A stretch of DNA of 64,000 bases from Pseudanabaena mucicola str. Chao 1806 (GCF_030323025.1 NZ_CP097329.1:1-64000); one strand, 5' to 3'. Positions 43,257 to 52,867 are shown, counted from the stretch's first letter. Notes: a model not told the origin generated them from the letters alone. Translations and numbers: made by a program.

Positions 43257-44903
43257 TTAGCTGTTAGCGGACAGAGCAAGCATGGTCAAGGTACGCACCT
43301 TGTCTGTATCTTCATAGAGATCACGAGTGAGTTTCTCAAAACTATCCTCATTCATGCGCTGAGATACAGAACAGATGGTTGACGCAAAGTAGTTGATAAA
43401 ATCAGAATTTTCAGTACGGCTGCGAACTTCCAGAAAAGCAGACTTGGCAATCTTGCCTTTTTTCTCGCGATATTCACTTTCTTTCGGTGTTCCCTGAACT
43501 TCTTTCCATTTGAGTTGATATTTGCCTTCAAGTTTGCTCATTACATAGGACTTGACCAATCGCAAAACTAGCTTCTCACAAGAATATTCGGCAACATCAG
43601 GATTGAGACTTTGTTCAGTTTCTTCAGACATATTTTCTACCTCACATTTAAAAGATTCGCGAACATCATGACAGAAATAATCATTTCCCATCGTCAGTTC
43701 ATAGGGGATGGTACATAGTAGCGAATCAAAGCCTATGTACCAGTTTTTGTTACTCACCAGATTAAGTAATCTTTGACGGCGAAATGTAGCGTGCCATAGG
43801 CTTTCTCGGATTTCGCGATACTTATCAATCCACTCCTGTTCAGGCGGATCGAGTCTAGTCGATCCGAGAATCCGTACATTGTTTCCTTGTTTCTCAACAT
43901 GGATAACATCTACACCCATAACTAAATCACCAATGCTAGTTTCTAATCTAGAAACACGATCACGTAATCTAGCCATCATATCTAGCGCCCCTTCTACTGC
44001 AAGATCGACCACAGCATCGCGGGGACGATAGCCAGTAACTTCCTTCCCACGTTCTTTTAATAGTCCGAGAAATTCATCACAGAATATTTTGAGGTTTGCA
44101 ACATCAGGCACGGCGATCGCATAGCCCACAAAATCGCGCTTGCCTTCGTTGTTAATTACGGCTGGCACATAGATAGACGCGGCAAACACCCAAAAATGTA
44201 AAAGAAATTGATACCTTGCCCGATCCTTAAATGGCACATTTTCAGGGTTACTAGCTTGCGCTCCAATGTAATAGGTACTAGGCAGATCTACTGTAAATTC
44301 AGCAGGTTGTAGTAGCTCTTTCCAGATTTTGTCAGCATCATCGGTATAGTTCCCACTGGCTCTTGACTCATAAGGCAATCTCGTAGCTGGGACACCCCGC
44401 AAAATGCTCCAGAGCATATCCCGCCATAGTTTAATCCACTTACCGCGATCGCCTTCAGGATCGGCATCAGCTATGTATGCACCTTTTGGGACAACCACTT
44501 GATAGATGAAGACTTTTTTCTTGATGGGTTTACCCTTTTTATCTACCTCATCTTTTTCTTCTTCACGCAAATAAGGAATTACTTCTTTAGTACGCGCATT
44601 TTTGAGAACTTGAGTCCGTTCTTGTTCTTCCCAACTAGCCTCGTAGACCTGATTAAATAAAGCTTGTAAGCCTAGTTGATTAATACGCAATGAGACTGAG
44701 CGATCGCTTAAATTATCGATTTCACAAATTGCAGCGCCATCTTGTTTCCACACATCGAAGCGATGCAACCAACGCACCATTAAAACCAGTCCTGCTAGAC
44801 CAGATCTATGCTGAGAAGAAGGCAAATCCGCCAATGTATAGTTCAGAATTATTACTCCAGTTTCTGGTAATAGAGATGTTTGTTTAGAGCTTTTCTTAGC
44901 CAA
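43257..44903 (-). CDS. cas8: Cascade large subunit Cas8 (Cmx8/DevT-like)
   Basis: 548 aa from a TTG at 44903, which has GGAGGAGG seven bases upstream; the stop of cas3 is overlapped by 8 bp. An ATG at 44975 exists but lies deep inside cas3. The start MAKKSSKQ is followed by YTLADLPSSQHRSGLAGLVL, the conserved N-terminus of the MYXAN-type Cas8. This subunit recognises the PAM and recruits Cas3. Product is weakly conserved in the middle, as usual. Confidence 0.82.
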   Translation of the reverse strand: MAKKSSKQTSLLPETGVIILNYTLADLPSSQHRSGLAGLVLMVRWLHRFDVWKQDGAAICEIDNLSDRSVSLRINQLGLQALFNQVYEASWEEQERTQVLKNARTKEVIPYLREEEKDEVDKKGKPIKKKVFIYQVVVPKGAYIADADPEGDRGKWIKLWRDMLWSILRGVPATRLPYESRASGNYTDDADKIWKELLQPAEFTVDLPSTYYIGAQASNPENVPFKDRARYQFLLHFWVFAASIYVPAVINNEGKRDFVGYAIAVPDVANLKIFCDEFLGLLKERGKEVTGYRPRDAVVDLAVEGALDMMARLRDRVSRLETSIGDLVMGVDVIHVEKQGNNVRILGSTRLDPPEQEWIDKYREIRESLWHATFRRQRLLNLVSNKNWYIGFDSLLCTIPYELTMGNDYFCHDVRESFKCEVENMSEETEQSLNPDVAEYSCEKLVLRLVKSYVMSKLEGKYQLKWKEVQGTPKESEYREKKGKIAKSAFLEVRSRTENSDFINYFASTICSVSQRMNEDSFEKLTRDLYEDTDKVRTLTMLALSANS

Positions 44904-47241
44904 GATCCACCTCCTCCAAGTTTTTTGTAGAAAATCCCGATCGCACATTATAATTACCTTCCCACTGAGCAACACCTAAGTATTTAGGCAGCCAACTCGG
45001 TTTGTTATCAGATAGGTTTGCTCCCTTTCGAGGAACATTGATAATGAAACCATCATGGGGTTTCCTAGGTCTAGATTCCATACTTTCTTTGACCTTTTCT
45101 AGATCGCGATCAAGAATACAAGGCACAGCATATTCATCGGTATCACGAAAGCTCCCTGCTATAGCAAAATACCCACTTGTAAAAAATGATGGCAGTCCAT
45201 CCGCCTTTCGCTCCTCATTAGCAAACTTTTCCAAAGCTTCCGCTAAGCGCTTTTGACTAATATCACCACTACCTAACTCATTGATAAACTTTTCGGCTGT
45301 ACCTAATTCTTGGCGATCGTAGGGTAAATCTTTCGGCGGCTTGTAAATATGCAAGGTAGCCCTAAAGTCGTCACCTCTTGCCAAATGGCGGTTTGCACGA
45401 CCGAAACGCTGAACTAGCGAAGATATTGGGGCATATTCAGTAATCAAAACATCAGCATCCAAATCGAGAGACATTTCACATACCTGTGTAGTTACAGCGA
45501 TCGCTGGTTTACGATCTCCATCCTTTTGAAAAGCAAAAGCCTTGACCGTATTTCCGTGAACTGTTTGGCGATCGCTCAACCGAAAACGACTGTGATAGGT
45601 CAAAACCTCCACATTTAGCTCATCAGCAAGCTTCTTAGAAATTGCTAAACAGCGATCAACTGTATTCACCACCCATAAGACTCTTTCACCTTGTCTGTAG
45701 GCATCAACAGCTTTTGTAAAAGCATCATCAAAACCAGTCACAGGTTGAAGTTGATAACGTGGATGGGTTTCTTTGATTTCAAGGTCTTGCAGACTTTCGC
45801 GGTCACTTTCTGTTGGATAAACCTGTAAACCTAAATCTATAAGTTGTTTGCGCCGCGATGGAGGTAATGTCGCTGTCATACACAGGACAGGGATATCAAA
45901 ATGTTTTAGAAAAGCGATCAAACTATCAAACATCTTCAAGTCAAAGCTATGAATTTCGTCAATAATCAAAACGCTGTCAGCCAAAGCTGGTAAAAGGCAT
46001 ATTCCACCATAGCTATGCTCCAAGAATCCCAAAAATTGATCGACCGTCGCGCTAAAATATCGCCGCGACCAAAAGCCAAGAGAAAATAAGCGATCGTCAG
46101 TTGTAAAGTCTTTTTCTTTCATAGAGTCGGGCGGATTATCTGCCATAGCCTCTAATTCGTATTTTGCTGTTCCCGTCACTAATGCTGCATCTGCTTCAGG
46201 TGCCCAACTGACATAATCTTTAAATCCCTCTGTAGCAGTGCCTCGTGTGGGGTATAGAAAGATCACCTTTCCAACTTTAAAATGCTTAACTTGTTCCTCC
46301 GCCCATTTCCAAGCCGCAAGAGTTTTACCTGCACCACAAGCCGCTAAAAGCAAAACCCGCGATCCTTGCTCTGCTGCTAATGTCTGAAAGTTATGTAATT
46401 TAAAAGGCTCGTTAGTTCTTGCCTCAATTTGATTGAAGCGTTTTTGGAGAATACTATTGGTGATGTCCTGACTAACGATCGCTGCGCTATGCACAACATC
46501 TTCAATCCATTCATCAATATTTTTATTCTCTCTAACCAAACCTGAAGCCGCCGCATCAGAGATGATTAGCCCTGTTTTTACAGACAAAAGTAAGCTTCTT
46601 CTTTTGTCTGTTATTCCCCGCATCAAGTTCTTGGCTGTTGTCATACCTTCCTTCCACGCTTTGCCCCAAATAACATCTTGGGAAAAAGTAGAAAACGGTA
46701 GTTCTGGGGGAGCATTAAGATCAGCTATTTCGGCAATTTCTTGCAGAATGTTTTTGACCTCATCATGGAGAAGATAGAGTTGAACTGGTTTATTACGGCT
46801 TCCTTTATTTGGGCTTCCCCATTGCCGATCTCCTTTTTCTTCAGCTTTAAGATGGTGTGATAGCACTGCTGCCGTAATAACTTCAACATCAAGAGGTTGG
46901 TGGTTTAACCAAGAGCGGACTTGAGGCAAATGCAGTATCAAAGCGCTGATATGTTCGTGTCTAAAAGTCTGATCAAATCCTCCTGATACTGCCTTATAAA
47001 ATTCTTCATTTGCCTTGCCGATGTCGTGAAACAACGCTGCAACACGCAAATTCAAAAGAAATTTTTGTTGCTCCTCCTCACTAGCAAGCTTAAAAAAACG
47101 ACACCAATTTTGTCCCCAACGCCCATCTAAACGAAAGATTTGACGAGCCGAGTTTTCTGTGTCGGATAGATGCTCTTGCAAAGTAACAATGCGATCACCT
47201 CGTTTACTTTTTGCTAATAGTTGCTCTGGTAAGTTTGCCAT
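44896..47241 (-). CDS. cas3: CRISPR-associated helicase-nuclease Cas3
   Basis: 781 aa. N-terminal HD nuclease with FHDIGKANEEFY and LSHHLKAEE. Helicase: Walker A AACGAGKTLAAWKWAEE, DEAH-box variant IIDEIHSF, motif III MTATLPP, motif VI VQRFGRANRH. It degrades the displaced strand after Cascade binding. All motifs look intact. Starts 3 bp after the cas6 stop. Confidence 0.93.
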   Translation of the reverse strand: MANLPEQLLAKSKRGDRIVTLQEHLSDTENSARQIFRLDGRWGQNWCRFFKLASEEEQQKFLLNLRVAALFHDIGKANEEFYKAVSGGFDQTFRHEHISALILHLPQVRSWLNHQPLDVEVITAAVLSHHLKAEEKGDRQWGSPNKGSRNKPVQLYLLHDEVKNILQEIAEIADLNAPPELPFSTFSQDVIWGKAWKEGMTTAKNLMRGITDKRRSLLLSVKTGLIISDAAASGLVRENKNIDEWIEDVVHSAAIVSQDITNSILQKRFNQIEARTNEPFKLHNFQTLAAEQGSRVLLLAACGAGKTLAAWKWAEEQVKHFKVGKVIFLYPTRGTATEGFKDYVSWAPEADAALVTGTAKYELEAMADNPPDSMKEKDFTTDDRLFSLGFWSRRYFSATVDQFLGFLEHSYGGICLLPALADSVLIIDEIHSFDLKMFDSLIAFLKHFDIPVLCMTATLPPSRRKQLIDLGLQVYPTESDRESLQDLEIKETHPRYQLQPVTGFDDAFTKAVDAYRQGERVLWVVNTVDRCLAISKKLADELNVEVLTYHSRFRLSDRQTVHGNTVKAFAFQKDGDRKPAIAVTTQVCEMSLDLDADVLITEYAPISSLVQRFGRANRHLARGDDFRATLHIYKPPKDLPYDRQELGTAEKFINELGSGDISQKRLAEALEKFANEERKADGLPSFFTSGYFAIAGSFRDTDEYAVPCILDRDLEKVKESMESRPRKPHDGFIINVPRKGANLSDNKPSWLPKYLGVAQWEGNYNVRSGFSTKNLEEVDLG

Positions 47242-47244
47242 CTA

Positions 47245-47892
47245 TTAAATCTCCTTCATTGGAACAAATACGCCACAACCCATACGGTGCTTACCACCCA
47301 ATCCCAAAATTTGTAACTTAACTGAGTCCTCCTCACTCAAACCCGAAACCTCAAGCCCAAAGCCCACTACAGAATAAGTCTTAATCTTGATCGTCTTACG
47401 ATCTGGGTTACCCTCAACATCCAAAGGCACGATCGCATCTCCCACAATGCCCAAGGCTTCTAACTGCAACCGAGCCGCCTCCAAAAAACTTTCAGGTTCT
47501 TGATGATTTTTGATCGTCACAATTCGGGCACGTAAACGATCCGCAGGACGCAACATATAAATCTGAGGAATCCCCAACCTTATCGAATGAGATCCGATAC
47601 TTAACTGTTTACCCGCTAGGTGATAGACCATCGGCATACATTCATAGGGCAATCGAATTCGCAAATGCGATCGCTCCGTCAAAAAGATCTTGCCTTGTCG
47701 ATCTGGAATTCCTGCGATTGTCAGAATACTCAAGCCGTCTTGCTCATGAACTTGAGGTGCTAGATGAGCGATCGCGCTATACAAACCATAACCATGATCT
47801 GCTGGTAATGATTGCCCCGTAATGCTAAAGCTAAGCTCTACATAAATCTGATTTACTAATTCATTGTCTATTTCTGTTTGAGTAGCTAGCAT
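47245..47892 (-). CDS. cas6: crRNA-processing endonuclease Cas6 (Cmx6-like)
   Basis: 215 aa. LSFSITGQSLPADHGYGLYS, RSHLRIRLP, LRARIVTIKNHQEPESF and the Gly-rich tail GLGGKHRMGCGVFVPM match Cas6 of the MYXAN subtype. The conserved DHGY histidine is the likely catalytic base. It should cut the 35-bp repeat of the large array at the base of its stem. Confidence 0.88.
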   Translation of the reverse strand: MLATQTEIDNELVNQIYVELSFSITGQSLPADHGYGLYSAIAHLAPQVHEQDGLSILTIAGIPDRQGKIFLTERSHLRIRLPYECMPMVYHLAGKQLSIGSHSIRLGIPQIYMLRPADRLRARIVTIKNHQEPESFLEAARLQLEALGIVGDAIVPLDVEGNPDRKTIKIKTYSVVGFGLEVSGLSEEDSVKLQILGLGGKHRMGCGVFVPMKEI

Positions 47893-48861
47893 CTATATTT
47901 CTCCATAATTACGGTAAAGCAAAGTAACCTCTTCTCTAAGCATTTCCACTAACTCAGGTGGAGCCAGAGCCTTAGCACCCTTGCCATAAAACAAAATCCA
48001 TCGCTTCACCTCATTTAGTCCTCTAGCAACAAAGTTCAAAATAAGAGATCCATCAGAGTTTTCGTCAAGCTGTTGTGTCGGATGCCAACGCCTCTCGCGA
48101 ATAAACGGTGCAGTAGCAGCATCAAACCAAATTGAGATTTGTGTAGGAATGCCACCCACCTCATGCTGAAAAGCCATCGCAAAATGTTCTTTTGCATCAA
48201 AAGTAGGATCGATTTCAAAAGTGAGATCGAGAACTTCAATAGACTTAATCCGATCAACCCGAAACCAACGGACTTCTTTTCGCAAATGGCAAAAACCAGT
48301 TATATAGGGATTAGAACGCGAAAAATGTAAAACATAGGGATCGAATTGGCGCTCAGAATGGGCATTGCGCCCAGCCGTGTAGTAGCTCATTTGGATACTA
48401 CGTTTTTGTTGACAAGCCGTTTCTAGCTTGTGCCAAATTTCTGGATCGAGATTTAGCTCAGCACCTTCTCGAAACATGACGCGATCGCCACCTAGTCCTT
48501 GCAGATCTACCCATGTTTGCTCAGGAATGCGACGACTCAATTGCTCGATCGCTGACTTTAGCTCGGATTCATAGGCTGAACCAGAGTAGGATTGCAGCAT
48601 CCTTGCACCTAAAGTTAAAGCAAAAAGCTCGCCTTTTGTCAGAGGGATACTATCTAATCGCCAATTAGAATCGCTGTAGTAGTAGCCTTTAACGCGATCA
48701 CTCTCAATGGGAGCATTGTAGCGATCGCGCATAAAATCAAGATCATTCCGAACAGTACGTTCGCTTACCTCTAAAGCTTCAGCAAGCGTACTTGCAGTAT
48801 GCCGTTCCGAAGAACGAATCAAACGATCTAGCTCTAACAAGCGTTCTAAGTGTCTGGACAT
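47893..48861 (-). CDS. WYL-domain transcriptional regulator of the cas operon
   Basis: 322 aa from ATG 48861 (a TTG lies 15 bp earlier). N-terminal winged helix TLAEALEVSERTVRNDLDFM (about 25-50) and a WYL domain (about 145-235: IQMSYYTAGRNAHSERQFDP, YITGFCHLRKEVRWFRVDRI). It lies 1 bp upstream of cas6 and is in the same operon. WYL regulators bind nucleic acid ligands and often repress CRISPR-Cas operons. Confidence 0.85.
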   Translation of the reverse strand: MSRHLERLLELDRLIRSSERHTASTLAEALEVSERTVRNDLDFMRDRYNAPIESDRVKGYYYSDSNWRLDSIPLTKGELFALTLGARMLQSYSGSAYESELKSAIEQLSRRIPEQTWVDLQGLGGDRVMFREGAELNLDPEIWHKLETACQQKRSIQMSYYTAGRNAHSERQFDPYVLHFSRSNPYITGFCHLRKEVRWFRVDRIKSIEVLDLTFEIDPTFDAKEHFAMAFQHEVGGIPTQISIWFDAATAPFIRERRWHPTQQLDENSDGSLILNFVARGLNEVKRWILFYGKGAKALAPPELVEMLREEVTLLYRNYGEI

Positions 48862-48948
48862 ATCATTTGATATCAACTAAAAGCAGGTTACAAGGTGTGC
48901 CCTGCAAAAAACTTGCAGTCTCGAAATTAGATTCAAAAAGATTAAAAT

Positions 48949-48979
48949 TTTCCACTAGAACCAAATTTTCCACTAGAAC
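48949..48979. repeat. Two direct copies of the element dodecamer upstream of the cas operon
   Basis: TTCCACTAGAAC twice, 18 bp apart, about 90 bp upstream of the WYL gene, in the likely cas promoter region. Confidence 0.8.
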
Positions 48980-49035
48980 CGATATCACCTGATAACCAAA
49001 TGCCCCAAAAATAAGCCCTTCACAGAGCCTAAAAT

Positions 49036-49257
49036 TTAGAAATACTGGTGTAAATCTTTCCCCCGATCGCCTAAGTCATCGACTGCTTTTTTAAGCAAAG
49101 CGATCGCCATCGGTGAGGGTGCATGATGTCCATTTTTCCATCGACTGAGCGATAAATTCGTAGTCCCTACCCGTTTAGCAAGCTGCATTTGATTGAGGTT
49201 AAGTCTGTCTTGCAGTTCCCTAATCAAGTTTGCATATTTATTTACCTGTAACTTCAT
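49036..49257 (-). CDS. Small XRE-family HTH protein
   Basis: 73 aa from ATG 49257 (six codons after the first ATG). LNLNQMQLAKRVGTTNLSLS then RWKNGHHAPSPMAIALLKKA is a full helix-turn-helix. Probably an antitoxin-like or cargo regulator. Confidence 0.7.
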   Translation of the reverse strand: MKLQVNKYANLIRELQDRLNLNQMQLAKRVGTTNLSLSRWKNGHHAPSPMAIALLKKAVDDLGDRGKDLHQYF

Positions 49258-49349
49258 GACAGCGAAATTTATCAAGTGATATAACGACTATATCAGATGC
49301 TTTTTAGTTATGCTGTTACAAAAAAGTAATGTTTACGAAATCTCTAACT

Positions 49350-49385
49350 TTCCACTAGAACAAATTAATTCTCTACTAGAACAGA
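49350..49385. repeat. Two direct copies of the element dodecamer (second variant)
   Basis: TTCCACTAGAAC at 49350 and CTCTACTAGAAC about 23 bp later; the second encodes the C-terminus of the RHH protein (SVLVEN). Confidence 0.6.
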
Positions 49386-49586
49386 AATTTTCTTTTCAAC
49401 TAAAGTCAGCCTTCGATCAAGATCTTCAATTTGTTTACTCACGGGCAAAAACTTTTTATTACCTAACTTTTCCGCGATCGCTTGCACCACAAACTCAGAG
49501 CGATCGCACTCTATCAACGCCGCCGCCCGATCTATTTCATCTAATAATTCCTGTGAAACCCTTACAGAAAGCAGTGGATTAGCCAT
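49365..49586 (-). CDS. Ribbon-helix-helix protein
   Basis: 73 aa from ATG 49586 (MANPLLSVRVSQELLDEIDR). The beta strand and helices AAALIECDRSEFVVQAIAEK match CopG/Arc-type RHH. C-terminal coiled coil. Divergent from the next gene, possibly its regulator. Confidence 0.65.
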   Translation of the reverse strand: MANPLLSVRVSQELLDEIDRAAALIECDRSEFVVQAIAEKLGNKKFLPVSKQIEDLDRRLTLVEKKISVLVEN

Positions 49587-49720
49587 TTTATATATGCGAT
49601 CGTGACCTTGATATTTTATATCATCACTGTGTTGACAGACTGCTAACAGTATGATTACACTTGTCATCAACATCATGAGATATGTCATTAGATATTTAAA
49701 AATTTCTCATCAGACACATC

Positions 49721-49960
49721 ATGAACCAACAAATCCAAATAGAGCAAAGTTTAGCTAAGTGGGCTGAAACTCTAGAAATTTCTCAATCAACACTTGGCAA
49801 ATGGACTTATGCAATGGGGCTATCTGCACCTTTCGATAATTCCAAGATGATCACGGCTCTTTCCTATGGGCTTGGCACTGCCGAACGTGCGCGGGGTGCT
49901 GCAAAAACTAATGCACAGACAAACATTGAAAAAATAGAGAGGGCTTTGCAATGGCTGTAG
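49721..49960 (+). CDS. Small HTH-like protein
   Basis: 79 aa. AKWAETLEISQSTLGKWTYA has a helix-turn-helix look. Starts a six-gene rightward operon (49721-52394) of unknown proteins, with 1-10 bp overlaps. Confidence 0.5.
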   Translation: MNQQIQIEQSLAKWAETLEISQSTLGKWTYAMGLSAPFDNSKMITALSYGLGTAERARGAAKTNAQTNIEKIERALQWL

Positions 49961-50289
49961 ATCAATCTGCTTACGAAAAGGCAAAAGGGAAAAAAACTGT
50001 TCCGAACAAGCCTCCTGAGCCTGAAACTTTGAATGCTGATTTTTCCCATGATTACAAGGCGGGTCAGGCATTGGCACATCGTAAATTACAGGCTTTTAAT
50101 CAAGGTTATCGGGATGAAATGAGCAAAATTCAAGATTTTCTACATACGCAATTTCTAACCACGACTGACACTTTTAAGATCGAAGCCACTTATGCTCGAT
50201 CGCTACCAAGCTCTGAATCAAGAGCGATCGCTAACAATTCATTTATTGCAATGCTTTATGGTACTGAGGAGATTACAGATCATGAGTAA
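49951..50289 (+). CDS. Hypothetical soluble protein
   Basis: 112 aa, charged helical, GQALAHRKLQAFNQGYRDEM. No recognised family. Overlaps both neighbours by 8-10 bp. Confidence 0.5.
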   Translation: MAVDQSAYEKAKGKKTVPNKPPEPETLNADFSHDYKAGQALAHRKLQAFNQGYRDEMSKIQDFLHTQFLTTTDTFKIEATYARSLPSSESRAIANNSFIAMLYGTEEITDHE

Positions 50290-50896
50290 ATCCGATGCGA
50301 TTGTTCTGGCAGAAGCAACAGAGATCATGGAGTCTCTACCTTCAGAAATGCGCCGCGATGAGCAGATTATGGACTCTGTAATTGAGTCCCTTCAATCTGG
50401 CATTAGCAAGATTGAGGCGCGTCAGGATGCTCTAGAAATTGCTCAGATGAAGTTACAGCAAACCGTTGAACATGGCTTTGCTCTGGTGAATGAGCAATTT
50501 GTAGGCATTAAGCACGAAGCAGAAAAGGATCGGATTCATGCTGAGTATGTCAAGAAATCTGCTGAGCAAGCTAAGGCGATCGCCGAGCAAGCTTGGCAAA
50601 AAGTTCATGATGTGGCGATCGGTGTGGCAAAGGCAGATGTAAAGGCAGAAGGGGCTAGAGATTTAGCAAAGCGTTCTAGCAGTTTTCAGTTCGACCCTAT
50701 TACTGGAATGACTGTATGCGTAATTGCGATGATTGCTGCTACTGCTCTAACTACATATATAAAGGTAGAGAAGAATCCTGCACCTGCATCATCTTCTAGA
50801 AATTTAGAATTATTAACCTGTGGTGTTGAGGTTACTTGCATTCCTAATCAGCCTCGCCGCCCTATTCCTGCAACAAACAATCAAGGTGGTGTGTAA
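50282..50896 (+). CDS. Coiled-coil protein with C-terminal membrane segment
   Basis: 204 aa from ATG 50282. A long coiled coil (about 20-125, IEARQDALEIAQMKLQQTVE) precedes one membrane segment (MTVCVIAMIAATALTTYIKV) and a short tail with two cysteines. Likely anchored with the coil in the cytoplasm. Function unknown. Confidence 0.55.
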   Translation: MSKSDAIVLAEATEIMESLPSEMRRDEQIMDSVIESLQSGISKIEARQDALEIAQMKLQQTVEHGFALVNEQFVGIKHEAEKDRIHAEYVKKSAEQAKAIAEQAWQKVHDVAIGVAKADVKAEGARDLAKRSSSFQFDPITGMTVCVIAMIAATALTTYIKVEKNPAPASSSRNLELLTCGVEVTCIPNQPRRPIPATNNQGGV

Positions 50897-51282
50897 TGGC
50901 AACAGCAGCAGAATTGAAGGAACAATTAAAAGCCAAGATGTCAGCACCTGCTAGTACTGGCGAAGCTCCACAGCAAGATCGTTTTATTAAAGGTACATTG
51001 CTAGACGATAAAGCGATCGCATTCTTGCAAAAATTAGCAACCATTATTTTTATAATCGCCGCCCTCGGTGCGCTCTGGTTATTTCTAGAAAGACAGATAG
51101 GGGTAAAAGTTCTTGCCCCTTGGCGGATCTGGACACCATCACTCTTTATGCTAGTGATGATGTTTTTGACCAAACCATTTTTAAAACTAGGCTGGTTTGG
51201 TTGGGCATTTGTTCTGGTACAAAGCATTAATTTATCGGGCTATCTATTTCAAGCAATCCAAGGAGTTACAGGAATCCGATGA
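50896..51282 (+). CDS. Small multispanning membrane protein
   Basis: 128 aa. N-terminal 40 residues are polar; then about three membrane segments (LATIIFIIAALGALWLFL, WTPSLFMLVMMFLTKPF, LGWFGWAFVLVQSINLSGYL). The stop overlaps the next start (ATGA). Confidence 0.55.
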   Translation: MATAAELKEQLKAKMSAPASTGEAPQQDRFIKGTLLDDKAIAFLQKLATIIFIIAALGALWLFLERQIGVKVLAPWRIWTPSLFMLVMMFLTKPFLKLGWFGWAFVLVQSINLSGYLFQAIQGVTGIR

Positions 51283-52184
51283 CTGATAACCCATTACACG
51301 AATTCTTAAACCTGCCTGATCCAGTTATTAAATGGTATGAAAGGCAGGTTTTTTTAGCTTGCTACGAACTTGGAAAACCCTATGATTTCCTTACTCACTG
51401 GCAATCAATGACCATTGAAGATCAAAGAAAAACAGTGGCAATGCTTGTAAGGGAATCTTTTCCAGATTCTCCATGTCCTCGCGTCACACTTACTAAACGT
51501 GCCGCGCCCCTCAAAACTCCGTCTTTAAATAATGCCAATTGTGTACCATTTGAGAAGCCATCAAAACTATTTGACCTAAATAATCTAATTTCAGAAGATA
51601 AGCGATCGCTCTACCCACACGCTGCATGGTTCTGTCCTTCGGGATGGGGCAAGGATTTCAACTCATCAAAACTCATTGGTAAAGCTGACGGTGAGATAAT
51701 TGCTTGCTTAATCAAAGAGCCTGAGATATGGCAAAAGCACTGTCCACAAGCCCGAATTATTTGCAATGGATATAACACTGATGCGATCGAGAAAGTTCTC
51801 CAAGAGGTCAACGATCGCAACGAAAGCAGGATGTTAAACCATGAGCCAAAAACCCCACTAACCGTAATCTTTTCCGACTATCCCAGTATTGTCGATGGCA
51901 TTAAGGACATTACTCAGAAGTACATTGCTAGACCGATTAGAGACGGACGATCTAACCTGATCCGATTTTGGTTTTTAATACAGGAGGGTAACGTCGAGGC
52001 TCTGGATATGCAGGGGCGGTCTGACTTGCTCCGCAGTATTACCATGATTCGCGGCGGCAAATTTGCCCTTGAGCAAGCGTTATCGCTTGCGAAAACTGGG
52101 CTATTAACTAAGCAAGATATTCAATTTCTCAATAACTGCGATCGCCCCTGCATCGTAGGCAATACACCAGCATTAATCAATTAA
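51279..52184 (+). CDS. Putative ATPase-like protein of unknown role
   Basis: 301 aa. CPSGWGKDFNSSK (about 124-136) resembles a degenerate P-loop and PLTVIFSDYPSIVDG a Walker B strand, spaced as in VirD4/FtsK-like or HerA-like ATPases, but a canonical GxxGxGK[ST] is absent. Translationally coupled to the membrane protein. Could power a secretion or transfer apparatus. Confidence 0.4.
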   Translation: MTDNPLHEFLNLPDPVIKWYERQVFLACYELGKPYDFLTHWQSMTIEDQRKTVAMLVRESFPDSPCPRVTLTKRAAPLKTPSLNNANCVPFEKPSKLFDLNNLISEDKRSLYPHAAWFCPSGWGKDFNSSKLIGKADGEIIACLIKEPEIWQKHCPQARIICNGYNTDAIEKVLQEVNDRNESRMLNHEPKTPLTVIFSDYPSIVDGIKDITQKYIARPIRDGRSNLIRFWFLIQEGNVEALDMQGRSDLLRSITMIRGGKFALEQALSLAKTGLLTKQDIQFLNNCDRPCIVGNTPALIN

Positions 52185-52185
52185 T

Positions 52186-52198
52186 TTTCCACTAGAAC
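52186..52198. repeat. Element dodecamer at a start codon
   Basis: TTTCCACTAGAAC directly followed by AATG, the start of the 64-aa membrane protein; same arrangement as the Rad52-like gene. Confidence 0.75.
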
Positions 52199-52199
52199 A

Positions 52200-52394
52200 A
52201 TGGATCTTAAATCTGCTAAACCCAAATCACGACTCAGATATTTACGCATACTATTTTTCATCCCTGCGATCGCTGCATTGGGTGTGATGGCATATTGCAT
52301 TTGGCAGATATTTCCTTGGTTCGTGGCGATGGCGATCGCAGGACCGATCGCTGGTTATTCGATTTTGCAGATAATTCCACTGTTTATAAAGTAA
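52200..52394 (+). CDS. Small two-helix membrane protein
   Basis: 64 aa, basic N-terminus, then hydrophobic segments YLRILFFIPAIAALGVMAYC and FPWFVAMAIAGPIAGYSILQ. Unknown function. Confidence 0.5.
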   Translation: MDLKSAKPKSRLRYLRILFFIPAIAALGVMAYCIWQIFPWFVAMAIAGPIAGYSILQIIPLFIK

Positions 52395-52400
52395 GTACCT

Positions 52401-52736
52401 ATGCCTAATCCTGAGCTAATCATCATCATGACCACCTTGCCCAATCTAGAGCTTGCTAATAGCATTGCCCGAATACTGGTTGAGGAAAAACTTGCCGCTT
52501 GTGTTCAGGTATTGCCCACCATGACATCTACCTACATCTGGGATAACCAACTATGCCAAGAGCCAGAGCATCTAGTTTTAATCAAAACTCTGGCAAGCAA
52601 CTATGAATTACTGGCAGCAAGACTGACTTCCCTACATCCCTATGAAGTCCCTGAAATCATCGCCTTGCCAGTGGTCGCAGTTGAGCAAAATTACTTACTA
52701 TGGGCTAAATCTTCTTTGTTAAAGCAAGGGCAATAG
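52401..52736 (+). CDS. cutA: CutA-like divalent cation tolerance protein
   Basis: 111 aa. IIIMTTLPNLELANSIARIL, EEKLAACVQVLPTMTSTYIW, LVLIKTLASNYELLAARL and HPYEVPEIIALPV are the CutA1 signatures. CutA is a PII-like trimer; its metal role is debated. It is cargo on the element and starts 6 bp after the previous gene. Confidence 0.9.
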   Translation: MPNPELIIIMTTLPNLELANSIARILVEEKLAACVQVLPTMTSTYIWDNQLCQEPEHLVLIKTLASNYELLAARLTSLHPYEVPEIIALPVVAVEQNYLLWAKSSLLKQGQ

Positions 52737-52812
52737 TATAAACAATGCAAACGATACACATACTTTTTGTACTATCTCAGACATCCTGATAGCTCAGACT
52801 CCCAAACAAAAA

Positions 52813-52842
52813 AAGCGATCGCCTTTGCGGAGAGCGATCGCT
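52813..52842 (-). terminator. Terminator with HIP1 stems
   Basis: AAGCGATCGC and GCGATCGCTT with an 10-nt loop; on the minus strand followed by a T-run. Ends the 175-aa gene. Confidence 0.7.
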
Positions 52843-52867
52843 TCAATATGATGGGGTTTTGATATTA

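Noticed and set aside
43257-44975. Upstream ATG start for Cas8
   Set aside because: It would overlap cas3 by 80 bp; the TTG at 44903 with GGAGGAGG is better and fits the family N-terminus.
36110-48861. CRISPR-associated transposon
   Set aside because: No TnsA/B/C or TniQ, and the ends fit a serine recombinase rather than Tn7 ends.
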